In this document: positions 53,551 to 63,800 of the stretch, piece after piece
Layout: each line of letters opens with the position of its first letter
Position numbering within the stretch: position 1 is the first letter of the stretch
Assembly (NCBI GenBank): GCA_016124445.1
Contig: WGNR01000020.1
Span: forward strand, 124,001 to 188,000
Direction of reading: 5' to 3'
Length of the DNA stretch: 64,000 nt
Source: a bacterium
Lineage (GTDB): Bacteria > Planctomycetota > Planctomycetia > Pirellulales > Pirellulaceae
Program-made: the position numbers and the translations under genes
Notes under the pieces: model-generated
Database searches by the model: none
Seen by the model: the letters and a program-made list of their open reading frames with translations, nothing else
Told to the model about the DNA's origin: nothing

Positions 53551-53858
53551 GAACTAACCACCTATTATAGACCTCGTACGTGACTCGCCCCACCCTTGCC
53601 AAGGGCTTTAGTGCGGGGCCCATCTGGCGGCTGCGCCCGAATTCTGGCTAGATGGTCAAAACTGATCTTTTGTAAGTAGCTTCATTTTCATAGGTTAGCG
53701 ACTGAAAGCAAATTCAGCGCCTCACCTTCAAAACCGCCTCTGGGGCATGGGTTTGAGAACTTGTGACGGTGAGAGCAGATGGGTATACTGCTAAGCTTTA
53801 ATTTTCCAGCAGCATGCATTTAGGTACGTTCCAAAAATCGGATCGCTAGTGACCTGAG
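53551..53858. other. Divergent promoter region before the fatty-acid-like cluster
   Basis: About 308 bases between nadA and the FabZ-like gene. The plus-strand gene at 53,859 has no strong Shine-Dalgarno sequence. No RNA or repeat is seen. Confidence 0.4.
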
Positions 53859-54338
53859 ATGAAGTTCTGTTTGATCGATCAAATCTCGGAGATTATTCCC
53901 GGCGAGCGGATTTCAGCCGTGAAATGCTTGAGCTTGGCCGAGGAGTACCTGCAGGATCACTTCCCGCGGTTCCCCGTGATGCCAGGCGTGCTGATGCTGG
54001 AAGCCATGACACAAACCGGAGCTTGGCTGGTTCGGGTAACCAATAACTTCAGCCACAGCTTGACGGTGTTGAAAGAAGCCCGAAACGTCAAATACGGCAA
54101 CTTTGTCGAGCCCGGCGAGATGCTGGTGGTGAAAGCGGAACTGGTCAAGATGGACGGCAACCTGGCATCGCTCAAAGTATCGGGCGAAGTCGCTGGAAAC
54201 GTGGCCGTCAGTTCCCGCATCGTACTGCATAGTTACAACTCGTCGGGATCGGACGAGCCGAATATCACGGATCAGAATGCGATCCGCCAACTCAAACAAC
54301 AATACGACTTGCTATACCGGCAAAAGGCGTCGGTGTAG
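53859..54338 (+). CDS. FabZ-like 3-hydroxyacyl-ACP dehydratase (first copy)
   Basis: The 159-residue protein is a hot-dog-fold dehydratase. It has IDQISEIIPGERISAVKCLSLAEEYLQDHFPRFPVMPGVLMLEAMTQ with the active-site His in DHFPRFPVMPG and Glu in LMLEAMTQ. It probably dehydrates 3-hydroxyacyl chains on an acyl carrier protein. It heads a cluster of FabZ, ACP, FabZ and FabF-like genes in the same direction; the gap to the ACP is 103 bases. A C-terminal extension of about 20 residues (IRQLKQQYDLLYRQ) is helical. Substrate chain length is unknown. Confidence 0.85.
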   Translation: MKFCLIDQISEIIPGERISAVKCLSLAEEYLQDHFPRFPVMPGVLMLEAMTQTGAWLVRVTNNFSHSLTVLKEARNVKYGNFVEPGEMLVVKAELVKMDGNLASLKVSGEVAGNVAVSSRIVLHSYNSSGSDEPNITDQNAIRQLKQQYDLLYRQKASV

Positions 54339-54441
54339 GTCATGACCGGCACAGTCTTTTATGGCTGCCTGACTGGTTAACAGGTAACGTTTTTTTACGT
54401 AAGTGATAGACAGTATTTTCCCTGTCGGAGAGCAAAATATT

Positions 54442-54828
54442 ATGGCACCCTCGGATGACGAAGTTTTTGAAAAGGTCCGCGAAGCCTTAGTAGACGCGTT
54501 GGGCGTTGACGAGGAAGAAGTGGTACCAGAGGCCACCATGGTCGGCGATCTGGGTGCCGAGTCGATTGACTTCCTGGACATCGTGTTCCGTCTGGAAAAG
54601 GCCTTTGACATCACCATTCCGCGTGATGAACTCTTCCCCGAAGACATCCTCACCAATGCTGAGTATGTTCAAGATGGCAAGGTCACCGCGGAAGGTCTGG
54701 CAGAACTGAAGAAGCGAATGCCATTCGCCGATCTGACCAAGTTTGAAGCCAACCCGGTCGTGACCGATTTCGGCAACCTGCTGACCGTCAACGACATGTG
54801 CAGCTACGTTAAATCGAAGCTGTCGTAA
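54442..54828 (+). CDS. Atypical acyl carrier protein
   Basis: The 128-residue protein has an acyl carrier domain with the phosphopantetheine Ser41 in LGAESIDFLDIVFRLEKAF, where canonical ACPs have DSLD. Long acidic helices flank it (EVFEKVREALVDALGVDEEEV, FDITIPRDELFPEDI). It is about 50 residues longer than standard ACPs. The extension after residue 80 (EGLAELKKRMPFADLTKFEAN) is not present in AcpP. It probably serves the flanking FabZ and FabF-like enzymes rather than bulk fatty acid synthesis. ATG at 54,442. Confidence 0.88.
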   Translation: MAPSDDEVFEKVREALVDALGVDEEEVVPEATMVGDLGAESIDFLDIVFRLEKAFDITIPRDELFPEDILTNAEYVQDGKVTAEGLAELKKRMPFADLTKFEANPVVTDFGNLLTVNDMCSYVKSKLS

Positions 54829-54925
54829 GTTCGCTAGGCACGAAACTGTCCTCGGTCCGCCGCTGCGCTTGGCGGACCGATTGGTCATTGTGCCAAACCT
54901 TAATTCGCCCCAAGGAACCGTCGCG

Positions 54926-55471
54926 ATGCGCTGGTTTTGGATCGACAAGTTCATTGAGTTCGAGAGCGGCAAGTCGGCCAAAGCGGTCAAGTGTGTCTCG
55001 TTGGCCGAAGATCACCTGCACGACCATTTCCGCTATCTGCCAGTAATGCCCCATTCGCTGGTGATTGAAGGGATTGCCCAAACGGGCGGTTTGCTCGCTG
55101 GCGAAGTCTACGACTTTCGCGAACGAGTCGTGCTGGCCAAAGTTGCCAAAGCCATCTTCCATGGCACCGCCCATCCTGGCGATCGACTCACCTACTCCGC
55201 CACCATGAACGACATTCGCGAGAACGGCGCGTACGTCTCGGCGACTAGTCACATTGGCGATACCCTGCATGCCGAGGTCGAGCTGTTCTTCGCTCACCTC
55301 AGCGACAAAGATCAACAGCGGGAATTGTTCTTCCCCGCCGACCTGCTATCAATGCTACGCTTGCTAGGCCTTTATGAGGTCGGCAAGGCCAAGGACGGCA
55401 CCCCGCTACAGCCCCCTGAATATATGATCCAAGCCGAGATCGAACTGACCAAAACCCCCTCGATTTCGTAG
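54926..55471 (+). CDS. FabZ-like dehydratase (second copy, altered MPG motif)
   Basis: The 181-residue protein is another hot-dog-fold dehydratase: RWFWIDKFIEFESGKSAKAVKCVSLAEDHLHDHFRYLPVMPHSLVIEGIAQTG. The active-site His (HDHF) and Glu (VIEGIAQ) are kept, but the conserved MPGV is MPHS, so its substrate or activity may differ. A longer C-terminal part (ELFFPADLLSMLRLLGLYE) is added. The frame extends upstream, but the ATG at 54,926 fits the family and has an AAGGA site. It follows the ACP closely. Confidence 0.82.
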   Translation: MRWFWIDKFIEFESGKSAKAVKCVSLAEDHLHDHFRYLPVMPHSLVIEGIAQTGGLLAGEVYDFRERVVLAKVAKAIFHGTAHPGDRLTYSATMNDIRENGAYVSATSHIGDTLHAEVELFFAHLSDKDQQRELFFPADLLSMLRLLGLYEVGKAKDGTPLQPPEYMIQAEIELTKTPSIS

Positions 55472-55654
55472 CGACGGCATCTCTCTCCCGTTTCGTTCAA
55501 ACGTCCGCGGGACAAAATGCCGATCAGGCTTGGTAGAATAAGATTTCGTTCGCCCCGGCGGCCAGTACCGATGGGGCACGTGAAATATGGTCCTTCAGCC
55601 AAGCGCCAGCCATCCTGACGCCCCCATTTGCTATCAGCGCGGAGAGAATCTTCT

Positions 55655-56944
55655 ATGACTAGGCGAGTCGTTGTCACCGGTGTCGGCATGGTCAATCCCA
55701 TGGGACATGACGTGGAAACGGTCTGGAAAGGCCTGAAAGAAGGTGCCTCCGGAGTTGGCTACACCTCCATCTTCGACGCCTCCAACTTTCCCACCAAGAT
55801 CTCGGCCGAGGTCAAAAACTGGGATGTCACCAAGTGCGGCGAGAAGGTCGAAGATTGGGAGAAAGCAGGCCGCCATACCCGCTTTGCCGTCGGCGCCGCT
55901 AAGCAGGCGGTCGAATCGTCGGGCGTGCTCGACTCCATCAAAGATCCGACCCGCTTTGGCGTTTACCTCGGCTGCGGTGAAGGGGATCAAGACTTCCACA
56001 CGTTCACCAACATGGTGGTCGCCGCTATCAGCAGCGGCAACGGAGATTGGGACAAGGCCGCCTTCATCAAGAAGGGGCTTGCCACGCTCGATCCGCGCCG
56101 CGAAATGGAACAAGACCCCAGCATGCCCTGCGGTCACCTCGCTTCGCTGTTCAACGCTCAAGGACCGAACCTCAACTGTTTGACCGCCTGTGCCGCATCT
56201 AGCCAGGCCATCGGCGAGGCCCGCGAACTGATCAAGCGAGGTGTTGTCGACGTCATGCTCTCTGGCGGCGCGCACAGCATGATTCATCCCTTTGGCGTCA
56301 CTGGCTTCAACCTGCTGACCGCTCTTTCAACACGTAACGACGAGCCCACCAAGGCCTCGCGTCCTTTCGATCGCGAACGGGACGGATTCGTTCTGGGCGA
56401 AGGGGCTTCGATGGTCGTGCTGGAAGAACTGGAGCATGCCAAGGCCCGCGGCGCGACGATCTTCGGCGAGATCATCGGCTATGGCACCACGGCCGATGCG
56501 TTCCGCATCACCGACACGCACCCGGAAGGGCGCGGCGGAATTGCCTGCATGAAGATGGCGATGCAAGACGCCGGCATCACGCCCGAGCAGGTCAACTACG
56601 TCAACGCCCACGGCACCAGCACCACGGTCAACGACAAGGTCGAAACGCTCTGCTGCAAGGAAGCGTTCGGCGAGCTGGCCAAGAAGATTCCGGTCTCCAG
56701 CACCAAGAGCATGATGGGCCATCTGATCGCGGCTGCCGGCGTGACTGAAGCGATTGTCTGCCTGCTGGCCATCCGCGACAACATCTTGCCGCCGACGATC
56801 AACTACGAAAACCCAGACGACAACTGCGATCTGGACTACGTCCCCAACGTCGCCCGGGAAGCTAAGGTCGACATCGCGCTGAACAACAGCTTCGGCTTCG
56901 GCGGCCAGAACATCACGCTGGCCCTGAGCAGGTTCGCTGGTTAG
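55655..56944 (+). CDS. Beta-ketoacyl-ACP synthase, FabF-like
   Basis: The 429-residue thiolase-fold enzyme has VVVTGVGMVNPMG at the N-terminus and active-site Cys179 in NCLTACAASSQAIGEA. The catalytic His motifs are VNAHGTSTTVNDKVET and STKSMMGHLIAAAG. It would extend acyl chains by condensing malonyl-ACP. Length is normal for KASII. Its 5'-most ATG at 55,655 follows a GGAGAG site. It closes the FabZ-ACP-FabZ-FabF group; the absence of FabD, FabH, FabG and FabI suggests a specialised pathway that borrows the remaining steps. Confidence 0.9.
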   Translation: MTRRVVVTGVGMVNPMGHDVETVWKGLKEGASGVGYTSIFDASNFPTKISAEVKNWDVTKCGEKVEDWEKAGRHTRFAVGAAKQAVESSGVLDSIKDPTRFGVYLGCGEGDQDFHTFTNMVVAAISSGNGDWDKAAFIKKGLATLDPRREMEQDPSMPCGHLASLFNAQGPNLNCLTACAASSQAIGEARELIKRGVVDVMLSGGAHSMIHPFGVTGFNLLTALSTRNDEPTKASRPFDRERDGFVLGEGASMVVLEELEHAKARGATIFGEIIGYGTTADAFRITDTHPEGRGGIACMKMAMQDAGITPEQVNYVNAHGTSTTVNDKVETLCCKEAFGELAKKIPVSSTKSMMGHLIAAAGVTEAIVCLLAIRDNILPPTINYENPDDNCDLDYVPNVAREAKVDIALNNSFGFGGQNITLALSRFAG

Positions 56945-56980
56945 TTTTTCGCCCGAAGAGGCGTACCTGGTTAATAATTA

Positions 56981-57040
56981 CAAGCCCTGACAGGGCGGCT
57001 GAAGCATTCCAACCTGCTTCGTCCGCCCTGTCAGGGCTTG
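56981..57040. repeat. 60-base inverted repeat
   Basis: CAAGCCCTGACAGGGCGG (56,981-56,998) pairs with CCGCCCTGTCAGGGCTTG (57,023-57,040), and an inner GAAGCA/TGCTTC stem lies inside. Each arm is itself nearly palindromic (GCCCTG-A-CAGGGC). It follows the FabF-like stop by 37 bases and may be a terminator or a dispersed repeat. No T tract follows. Confidence 0.75.
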
Positions 57041-57241
57041 ATTCATTAAGTAATCAGTTCCAGAAACTGGCGGCAACGGCGAATACGATTCTTCTTGTTA
57101 AAAACCTCCTGGCCCCATCGATAGGAGGGTTTGCATCGGTTTCGGCTCGCTTTGAAGGCCAAGCGGAAACCTTTTAGCGTGGTCACTCGTCATCCCTCTA
57201 CAACCATTTACCGTTTGTTTCGATCTGGAGTCTTGGAAACG

Positions 57242-58024
57242 ATGCCTGGTCGCTTTATTGCCGCAATCTGTTTGATTGCGATTTTTGCTTCTGCCGGTTT
57301 CGCCGCGCCTCAGGGTATCAAGCCAATTGAGTCATGGGCCGGCAAAATCAAGGAGTCGCCGCTGCGGAAGCTCGCTCCCAAGTCAGGCTTCATAGCCGAT
57401 GCCAAGGCCTGGGAGGAACTCTGGACGGCGTGGCGGCCGGGCAAGGATTTGCCGGAGGTCGATTTCTCGCAATCGCTCATTCTCGTTGGCATCGTGCCGG
57501 GTCCCAATCTGGTCATCATGGTGCCCATGATGGACGAGCAGGGAAACGTCAAGTTTGTGGTCGGGGGGACGAAGATCGGCGGGCCAGGTTTCGGATATAA
57601 GTTCGTGAAGATCGCCAAAGAAGGGGTGAAGACGATCAATGGAAAGTCGATCGAAGCCCACGGCGTTCAGGGAGAATTGGAGATCCCCAAGAAGGTCGAC
57701 TCGTTTGAAGACCGAATCGTTGAAATCAAACTGTGGGAATACGATCCGCGCCTGGCCGATGCTTCCGCGACGTTGATCGATGAAGTCATCGAAAAGAACT
57801 TTGAACATCAGCAAGGCGAGGAGACGCGGTTCTCTTTTTCACTCGGCCAGGACTTAAAGCCGAAACAAGACTTCCACTACTACATCACGGTGTTCATCCT
57901 GGAAGATGGTAATCGCACCCATATCGGTGAAATCGAGGGTAAGTCCGGATTAGGAAAAGTAGTTCCCGATGGTAAGCAGGCCCCGGTCAAAGTCATTGTC
58001 AGATCAGTCGGCTCGCAGCGATAG
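57242..58024 (+). CDS. Secreted protein with YbaY/YscW-like C-terminal domain
   Basis: The 260-residue protein has a signal peptide (FIAAICLIAIFASAGFAA), an N-terminal region (PIESWAGKIKESPLRKLAPKSGFIADAKAWEELWTAWRPG) and a beta-rich middle. The C-terminal domain (RIVEIKLWEYDPRLADASATLIDEVIEKNFEHQ, FSFSLGQDLKPKQDFHYYITVFILEDGN) recalls YbaY/YscW lipoprotein modules that bind partners in the periplasm. The ATG at 57,242 is chosen for the signal peptide; the frame continues upstream. A strong terminator follows. Function unknown. Confidence 0.75.
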   Translation: MPGRFIAAICLIAIFASAGFAAPQGIKPIESWAGKIKESPLRKLAPKSGFIADAKAWEELWTAWRPGKDLPEVDFSQSLILVGIVPGPNLVIMVPMMDEQGNVKFVVGGTKIGGPGFGYKFVKIAKEGVKTINGKSIEAHGVQGELEIPKKVDSFEDRIVEIKLWEYDPRLADASATLIDEVIEKNFEHQQGEETRFSFSLGQDLKPKQDFHYYITVFILEDGNRTHIGEIEGKSGLGKVVPDGKQAPVKVIVRSVGSQR

Positions 58025-58070
58025 TTGTTCCGAGTGCCATCGGTCGAGACCTATACTCCGACCAACAAAG

Positions 58071-58110
58071 AAAAGGCTGGCGGGAAACAACTTCCCGCCA
58101 GCCTTTTTTA
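58071..58110. terminator. Bidirectional intrinsic terminator
   Basis: AAAAGGCTGGCGGGA (58,071-58,085) pairs with TCCCGCCAGCCTTTT (58,093-58,107), followed by more T residues. It separates the YbaY-like gene from the convergent DUF1559 gene. Confidence 0.9.
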
Positions 58111-58139
58111 ATAGGCGTATTGTCAATCGAGGATGGCGG

Positions 58140-59129
58140 TTAATACTCACCAACTGTCAAGCCATCGCGGCGGTCACCCAGTTTCTGATAGGTACCCAGC
58201 GGGCTACTGGTGTGAAAGCTGATCGTTTCCGAGAGGAAATGAACCGACCCGTCCACGAACGCGAATTGAGCACCGCCAGGGTGGACGCTACTGAAAGCGT
58301 TGCGGCGCCAGTGGACGTCTGAATTAACCCCTGGATTGATGGGGAAATTGACGCTGCTTACCTGGCAGAAAGCATGGTTTCCGTTCCCAGGCGACTTGGT
58401 GACACCCAGCCAGCTGACTTGATCGGTGGTCGTTTTAAGAATGGTCTTTTCACCAATCATCAAGGTGTTGCTCGTACCGTCGGTGATGTCGGCAAATCTC
58501 AGGGCCTTTTTGTAGATGAAAACACCACCTGAGTCGGCGGTGCCGCCGTTGTTCGCTCGGCCCACGTTGCCAACGTAAGTCGAACGGCCAACCCCTTCGT
58601 CTCGGCGATAGCGGTTGTTGTACTTCGTTCCGTTGGCGTCGGTGAAGTTCCCGTCGCTGAAACTTGTCATCACTTCGTTGGATAAACTAGGGCAATTCCA
58701 GGCCGGAATCAAACTGCTGGTAGCTCGGACAAAGCCTTGGTACTGGCTGGGATAGGAAGAAATAGACGTCGAGCCTCCTTTGTCTCCCAACGCGTTGAGG
58801 ATTTCATAAAGCTTGTACTTGTCTACGCCACATGCTTCGTACTGATTGTTCAACTCCATGAAGGGAAACAGGTGGATCGACCACGCAAATTCCGGGTTAC
58901 CGCCATTGCTGGGAACCGAGTCGGGATAGCCGGCGGGCAGTTCCCGGTAAGTGTCGTGATGATTGTGAGCGGCCAACGCGATCTGCTTCAAGTTGTTACT
59001 GCAACTCATTCTGCGAGCAGCCTCGCGCGCTTGCTGAACCGCAGGCAACAGCAAAGCGATCAAGACGCCGATGATGGCGATCACAACCAGTAGTTCGACG
59101 AGGGTGAATGCAGAGGAACGACGATTCAC
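58140..59129 (-). CDS. DUF1559 protein with type IV pilin-like N-terminus (third copy)
   Basis: The 329-residue protein shows the leader NRRSSAFTLVELLVVIAIIGVLIALLLPAVQQAREAARRMSCSNNLKQIALAAHNHHDTY, WNCPSLS, ITDGTSNTLMIGEK and the terminal FSSVHPGGAQFAFVDGSVHFLSET block. It is a divergent relative of the tandem pair at 45,896 and 47,693. I chose the GTG at 59,129 because an AGGAG site lies seven bases upstream and the leader starts there; the frame extends upstream without a leader. Confidence 0.92.
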   Translation of the reverse strand: MNRRSSAFTLVELLVVIAIIGVLIALLLPAVQQAREAARRMSCSNNLKQIALAAHNHHDTYRELPAGYPDSVPSNGGNPEFAWSIHLFPFMELNNQYEACGVDKYKLYEILNALGDKGGSTSISSYPSQYQGFVRATSSLIPAWNCPSLSNEVMTSFSDGNFTDANGTKYNNRYRRDEGVGRSTYVGNVGRANNGGTADSGGVFIYKKALRFADITDGTSNTLMIGEKTILKTTTDQVSWLGVTKSPGNGNHAFCQVSSVNFPINPGVNSDVHWRRNAFSSVHPGGAQFAFVDGSVHFLSETISFHTSSPLGTYQKLGDRRDGLTVGEY

Positions 59130-59454
59130 GAGAAATCTCCTGGGGGCTGTCCAAGGCGAATAAAGAATCTGGGAGAACCTGACATCGTTTGATGGGATGG
59201 ATGAAATGTCAGATAACAACTGATAAACCCAGTTTTTTGAGTATACGTGGCAAAAGCATCGTTTTTGGGAATAGTTGCATCGAAATCAGGAAAGGCGGCA
59301 AGCTGAATCGATACCACAGAGCAGTGGAGATTCCCTCACCAGGGCTGTTACGCATCGATTCTACTTCGTTGCGTGTTATCGCAGCCGTTATGAGGATGGA
59401 AATAGATTGCTTCACGTAGCTTGGTTAGAACTTGATGGCTGCAAAGATCTGCCG

Positions 59455-60891
59455 CTAAGTCAGAATGCCATCGACTACGTTGCCGTGAACATCGGTCAGG
59501 CGGTAGTCGCGGCTTTGGAAGCGGTAGGTAAACCGCTTGTGATCGATCCCGAACAGATGGAGCAGCGTCGCATTGAGATCGTGCACATGGACCGGTTTTT
59601 CGGTGATGTTGTAGCCCAGTTCGTCGGTGCTGCCCCACTGGATACCAGGCTTCACGCCGGCGCCGGCCATCCAGATAGTGAAGCAGCGGCTATGATGATC
59701 GCGGCCCCAGGTATCTTTCCCGAGATTGATTTGAGCGTAAGCTGTGCGGCCGAATTCTCCTCCCCAAACTACCAGCGTATCTTCTAGCAGTCCTAAACGA
59801 TCGAGATCACGAACCAATGCCGCCGAGGCCTGATCGGTATCGCGGCACTGCAGCGGCAATTCGTTATTCAGCTTGCGATGCTGGTCCCAGCCGCGGTGGA
59901 ACAATTGAATGAACCGCACGTCTCGTTCGGCCAACCGGCGGGCCAGCAGGCAGTTTGCCGCGTAGGTTCCCGGTCGCCTTGAGTCGTCGCCATAGGCTTC
60001 GAACACCGATTCCGGCTCGTTCGAGAAGTCGGTCAAATCGGGAATCGACATCTGCATTCGATATGCCATCTCGTACTGGGCAACACGGCTTTCAATCTCT
60101 GGGTCGCCGACCAGCTTCGCCTGACGTTCGTTAAGCGCCGCCAAGGTATCCAGCGTTTCGCGGCGATCGGTCGCCGAGATCCCCGGTGGATTTTTCAGGT
60201 ACAGCACCGGATTGTTGCTGCCTCGAAATCGCACTCCTTGATAGCGCGAAGGAAGGAACCCGCTCGACCACAATCGATCGAAGATCGGCTGATTGTCAAA
60301 CTTGGTACTGGCCTGCGATACCAGCACCACGAACGACGGCAGATCGTTCTTTTCGCTTCCCAGGCCATAGCTGAGCCAACTGCCCAGGCTCGGCCGTCCG
60401 GGCAGTTGATGCCCGCTAAGTAGCAGCGTCATGCCAGGATCGTGATTGATCGCGTCGGTATGCATCGAATGAATGCGGCAGATGCGATCGGCGATCTTTG
60501 CCTGGTGCGGCATAAGTTCGCTGAACCACATGCCGCTTTGCCCATGCTGGCGGAACGCGAAGCTGCTGGGGGTCAGTGGAAGCGACCCTTGATCCGAAGT
60601 GACCGTCGTCAGCCGCTGCCCCATCCGAACCGACGGCGGCAAGTCCTCGCCCTGCATACGCTGGAGCGCCGGTTTGTGGTCGAACAAATCGAGCTGCGAC
60701 GGAGCCCCCGATTGGCAAAGGTAAATGATCCGCTTCACCTTGGGCGGAAAGTGGGGCAGGGAAGCCTCTGCGGCCGAAACATTTTCCGCTGAAAGGGCGT
60801 GCAGCGCCATTGCCCCGAGTGAAACTCCGGCCGAGCCTAAAAACGAGCGGCGAGTCTGCCGGTCTGCCAGTTGTTTTAGTTCGTGCTGCAT
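59455..60891 (-). CDS. DUF1501 protein (sulfatase-like, Tat-exported)
   Basis: The 478-residue protein begins with a Tat motif (TRRSFLGSAGVSLGAMALHAL). Its fold is that of DUF1501, distantly related to sulfatases and alkaline phosphatases: VKRIIYLCQSGAPSQLDLFDHKPAL, MHTDAINHDPGMTLLLSG, DVRFIQLFHRGWDQHRKL, LEDTLVVWGGEFGRTAYAQ and RDHHSRCFTIWMAGAGVKPG. In planctomycetes such genes almost always follow a DUF1549/DUF1553 gene, as here (four bases apart), so the pair is an operon. The substrate is unknown. Confidence 0.93.
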   Translation of the reverse strand: MQHELKQLADRQTRRSFLGSAGVSLGAMALHALSAENVSAAEASLPHFPPKVKRIIYLCQSGAPSQLDLFDHKPALQRMQGEDLPPSVRMGQRLTTVTSDQGSLPLTPSSFAFRQHGQSGMWFSELMPHQAKIADRICRIHSMHTDAINHDPGMTLLLSGHQLPGRPSLGSWLSYGLGSEKNDLPSFVVLVSQASTKFDNQPIFDRLWSSGFLPSRYQGVRFRGSNNPVLYLKNPPGISATDRRETLDTLAALNERQAKLVGDPEIESRVAQYEMAYRMQMSIPDLTDFSNEPESVFEAYGDDSRRPGTYAANCLLARRLAERDVRFIQLFHRGWDQHRKLNNELPLQCRDTDQASAALVRDLDRLGLLEDTLVVWGGEFGRTAYAQINLGKDTWGRDHHSRCFTIWMAGAGVKPGIQWGSTDELGYNITEKPVHVHDLNATLLHLFGIDHKRFTYRFQSRDYRLTDVHGNVVDGILT

Positions 60892-60895
60892 GGGT

Positions 60896-63800
60896 CTACG
60901 GCGAGGTCACCGCCTCGTCCAGGTTCAAGATGGTTTGGCAAACCACGGTCATCGCCGCCAACTCAGGCGACGGCGTGACCTCGGTTTCTCCTTCACGCAA
61001 AAAATACTCCATCGCGCGTTGGTCGTTTGCGAATTTGGTTTCTTGTTTTCGATACAAGGGCAACAGCAAGGCCAGCTCATCCTGCTCGATCGGCCGGGAA
61101 ACAACCCGCAGGAACGCTTCGCGAATTGCCGCCTCGCGATCATCGCCATACTTCTGCAAAACATCGTTGGCCAGGACCTTGGCTGCTTCGATGAAGGTGA
61201 CATCGTTAAGCAGCACCAACGCCTGCATCGGCGTGTTGGTGCGGCTGCGCTGGGCGATGCAGACTTCGCGATTCGGAGCGTCGAATGCTCGCATGCTCGG
61301 CGGCGGGCAGGAACGCTTCCAATACGTGTACAGGCTCCGTCGATAAAGCCGGTTGCCATGATCCTGGACGTAACGCTCGGCGCTGAAACCTTCTCCCTTG
61401 GAAATCTCTTTCCATAGTCCCGGCGGCTGATAGGGACTGACGCTCGGGCCACCGATCTCGGATCGTAGCAGTCCGCTGGCGGCAAGCGCCTGATCGCGAA
61501 TCTCTTCGGCCGATAGCCGCAAACGTGGTCCGCGGGCCAGCAGTAGATTCTGAGGATCGACGTCGTAAGCATCACGGCCGACATAGCTGGATTGCCGGTA
61601 GGTATTGCTCGATACGATCAACTGTTGCAAGTACTTCACATCCCAGCCGCTGGCGATCAATTCGCTGGCCAGGTAATCCAGCAATTTTGGATGGCTGGGA
61701 AGTGCACCGCGCGTGCCGAAATCGCCGACTGTCTCGACCAGGCCGGTGCCGAAGTAATGTTGCCAGTAACGATTCACCACTACGCGTGCCGTCAGTGGAT
61801 TACGCTTGTCGACTAACCAATGGGCAAGCTGCAATCGATTCGGCTTCTCTTCCGGAACAACATTGAACAACTGCATCGGCAGGCCTGGCTGGACTTCTTC
61901 GCCCAATTGATCCCACGCGCCGCGAACCCGGATGTGCGAAACCCGTGGCTCGTCCCGTTCGCGCATAACCATCGTTTCAGGAAACTGGCTTTGCAGGTGC
62001 TCGATCTGCCGGTTGGTTTTCGCACGCGAGACTTCCAGGCGGCTGAACTCTGGGTTAGTTGCTCGCAGGTAATACGCCTTTAACTTCGCGACATCTTCTT
62101 CACTTCGCTGCTTCGGCGGGATCGCCAGCAGCTTGGCCATCGGGTCGCTGCCAGCCAGGATAGCCGCTTCTTCGTCCGACCAGATGCGCGAGTCGATGCG
62201 AACCTCGTCGATCAGTCCCCGTGCCGCCAGCAGCCGTTGGCCAGGCTCTGTCGTCGTTGCCATCAGCAAATCGTTGGCAACGTTTTCTGTTTTGGGTTCG
62301 CTCCAGTTGAGTCGCTGTCCACCAATCCACAGCCGTGCATCCTGCGGCTTTTGTAAATCGATGGCGAAGGCCAGGTGATGCCAAGCGTTGGTTTCCCAGG
62401 CGTTGGCCATTGCCGTGTATGAGGTCGTTACATTGTCTGGTTTAGTGATCGCCAAGGTGAAGCTGCTGCCGGTTTGCGAAAGCTCGATTCGGTTTCCGTC
62501 GGCCGAATCGTACTCGTACAAAGTTTGCCTCCGGTCGATGGTCGGGTAGAGCCATGCGCTGACCGAAATTGCCTTCGGCAGGTCGATTTTGAGGCGGAAA
62601 CAAACGTCGCCGTTGCCGACCAGGGCCTGGCCGACTTTGCCGTCGACTAGCAGGGCGTCTCCTTCCAACGCAACCGCTTCGTGTTCCAGCGGCAATTGCC
62701 CACAGTCCAGATTGGCTAGCAAATTGGTTTCGGCAACGACGGCATCGCGGCCTTCGCGGCGCGCGTCCGATTCCCAGCGAGCCATCTCTCGCGGCTGGAT
62801 CGACGTGACCAGCCCTTCGATTTCCGACTCGATGGTTGCGAGTTTCTGCTGCAAGTCGTGCGATTGCTTCTGCTGCGTTTTGGTGGGGCTTTTGATGACG
62901 GGAATGGCGTTGCTGCTGCGGCCGTCGGTTCCTTTCTCGTCGATATTGTCGAAGTAGGCGGCCAGTTGATAGAAGTCGCGCTGCGAGATCGGATCGAACT
63001 TGTGGTCGTGGCATTGGGCGCATGCCAACGTCATCCCCAGCCAGACGGTGCCGGTCGTGTTGACCCGATCGATGACGTAAGCGTGACGATACTCTTCGGC
63101 GATCACCCCATCTTCGTCCATCACCGGCACATTTCGATGAAACCCGGTCGCGGTGAGTTGTTCGATGGTCGGGTTGGGCAAGAGGTCGCCGGCCAACTGC
63201 TCGATGGTGAATTGATCGAACGGCATGTTGTCGTTCAGCGCGTCGATCACCCACTCGCGGTATCGCCACATGTCGCGATGGCTGTCGATCGTGTAGCCAT
63301 GCGTGTCGGCATAGCGGGCCAGGTCGAACCACTCGCGGGCAAAGTGTTCGCCATAGCTAGGGGAAGCGAGCAGGCGCTGAATGACCTTCTTGTCGGCGTG
63401 CGGAGATTGATCGGCCAGGTAGCGTTCGATTTCCTGCTTCGTTGGGGGCAAGCCGGTCAGGTCGAAGGTCACCCGGCGCAGCCAGGCATATTTGGAAGCA
63501 GGCTCTGCCGGTGTTGCTCCGTGAGCTTCCATCTGGGCGAGCGTGAAGAAGTCGATCTCGCCTCGCGGCCAATCTTTTAGTTTCACTTCCGGCAATGCAG
63601 GAGCGTGCATTGGGAGAAGCGACCAATGCTGCTTCCATGGAGCACCTTGTTCGATCCAGCGGCGAATCGTGGCGATCTCGGTCAGCGACGGCTGATGCTC
63701 GGCGGTTGAGGGGGGCATGCGGACGTCGGGGTCGCTGGAAATCAGCCGCCGGTAGAGCTCACTTTCGCGTGGCTGCCCTGGCGTTACCTGCCGCATGGCG

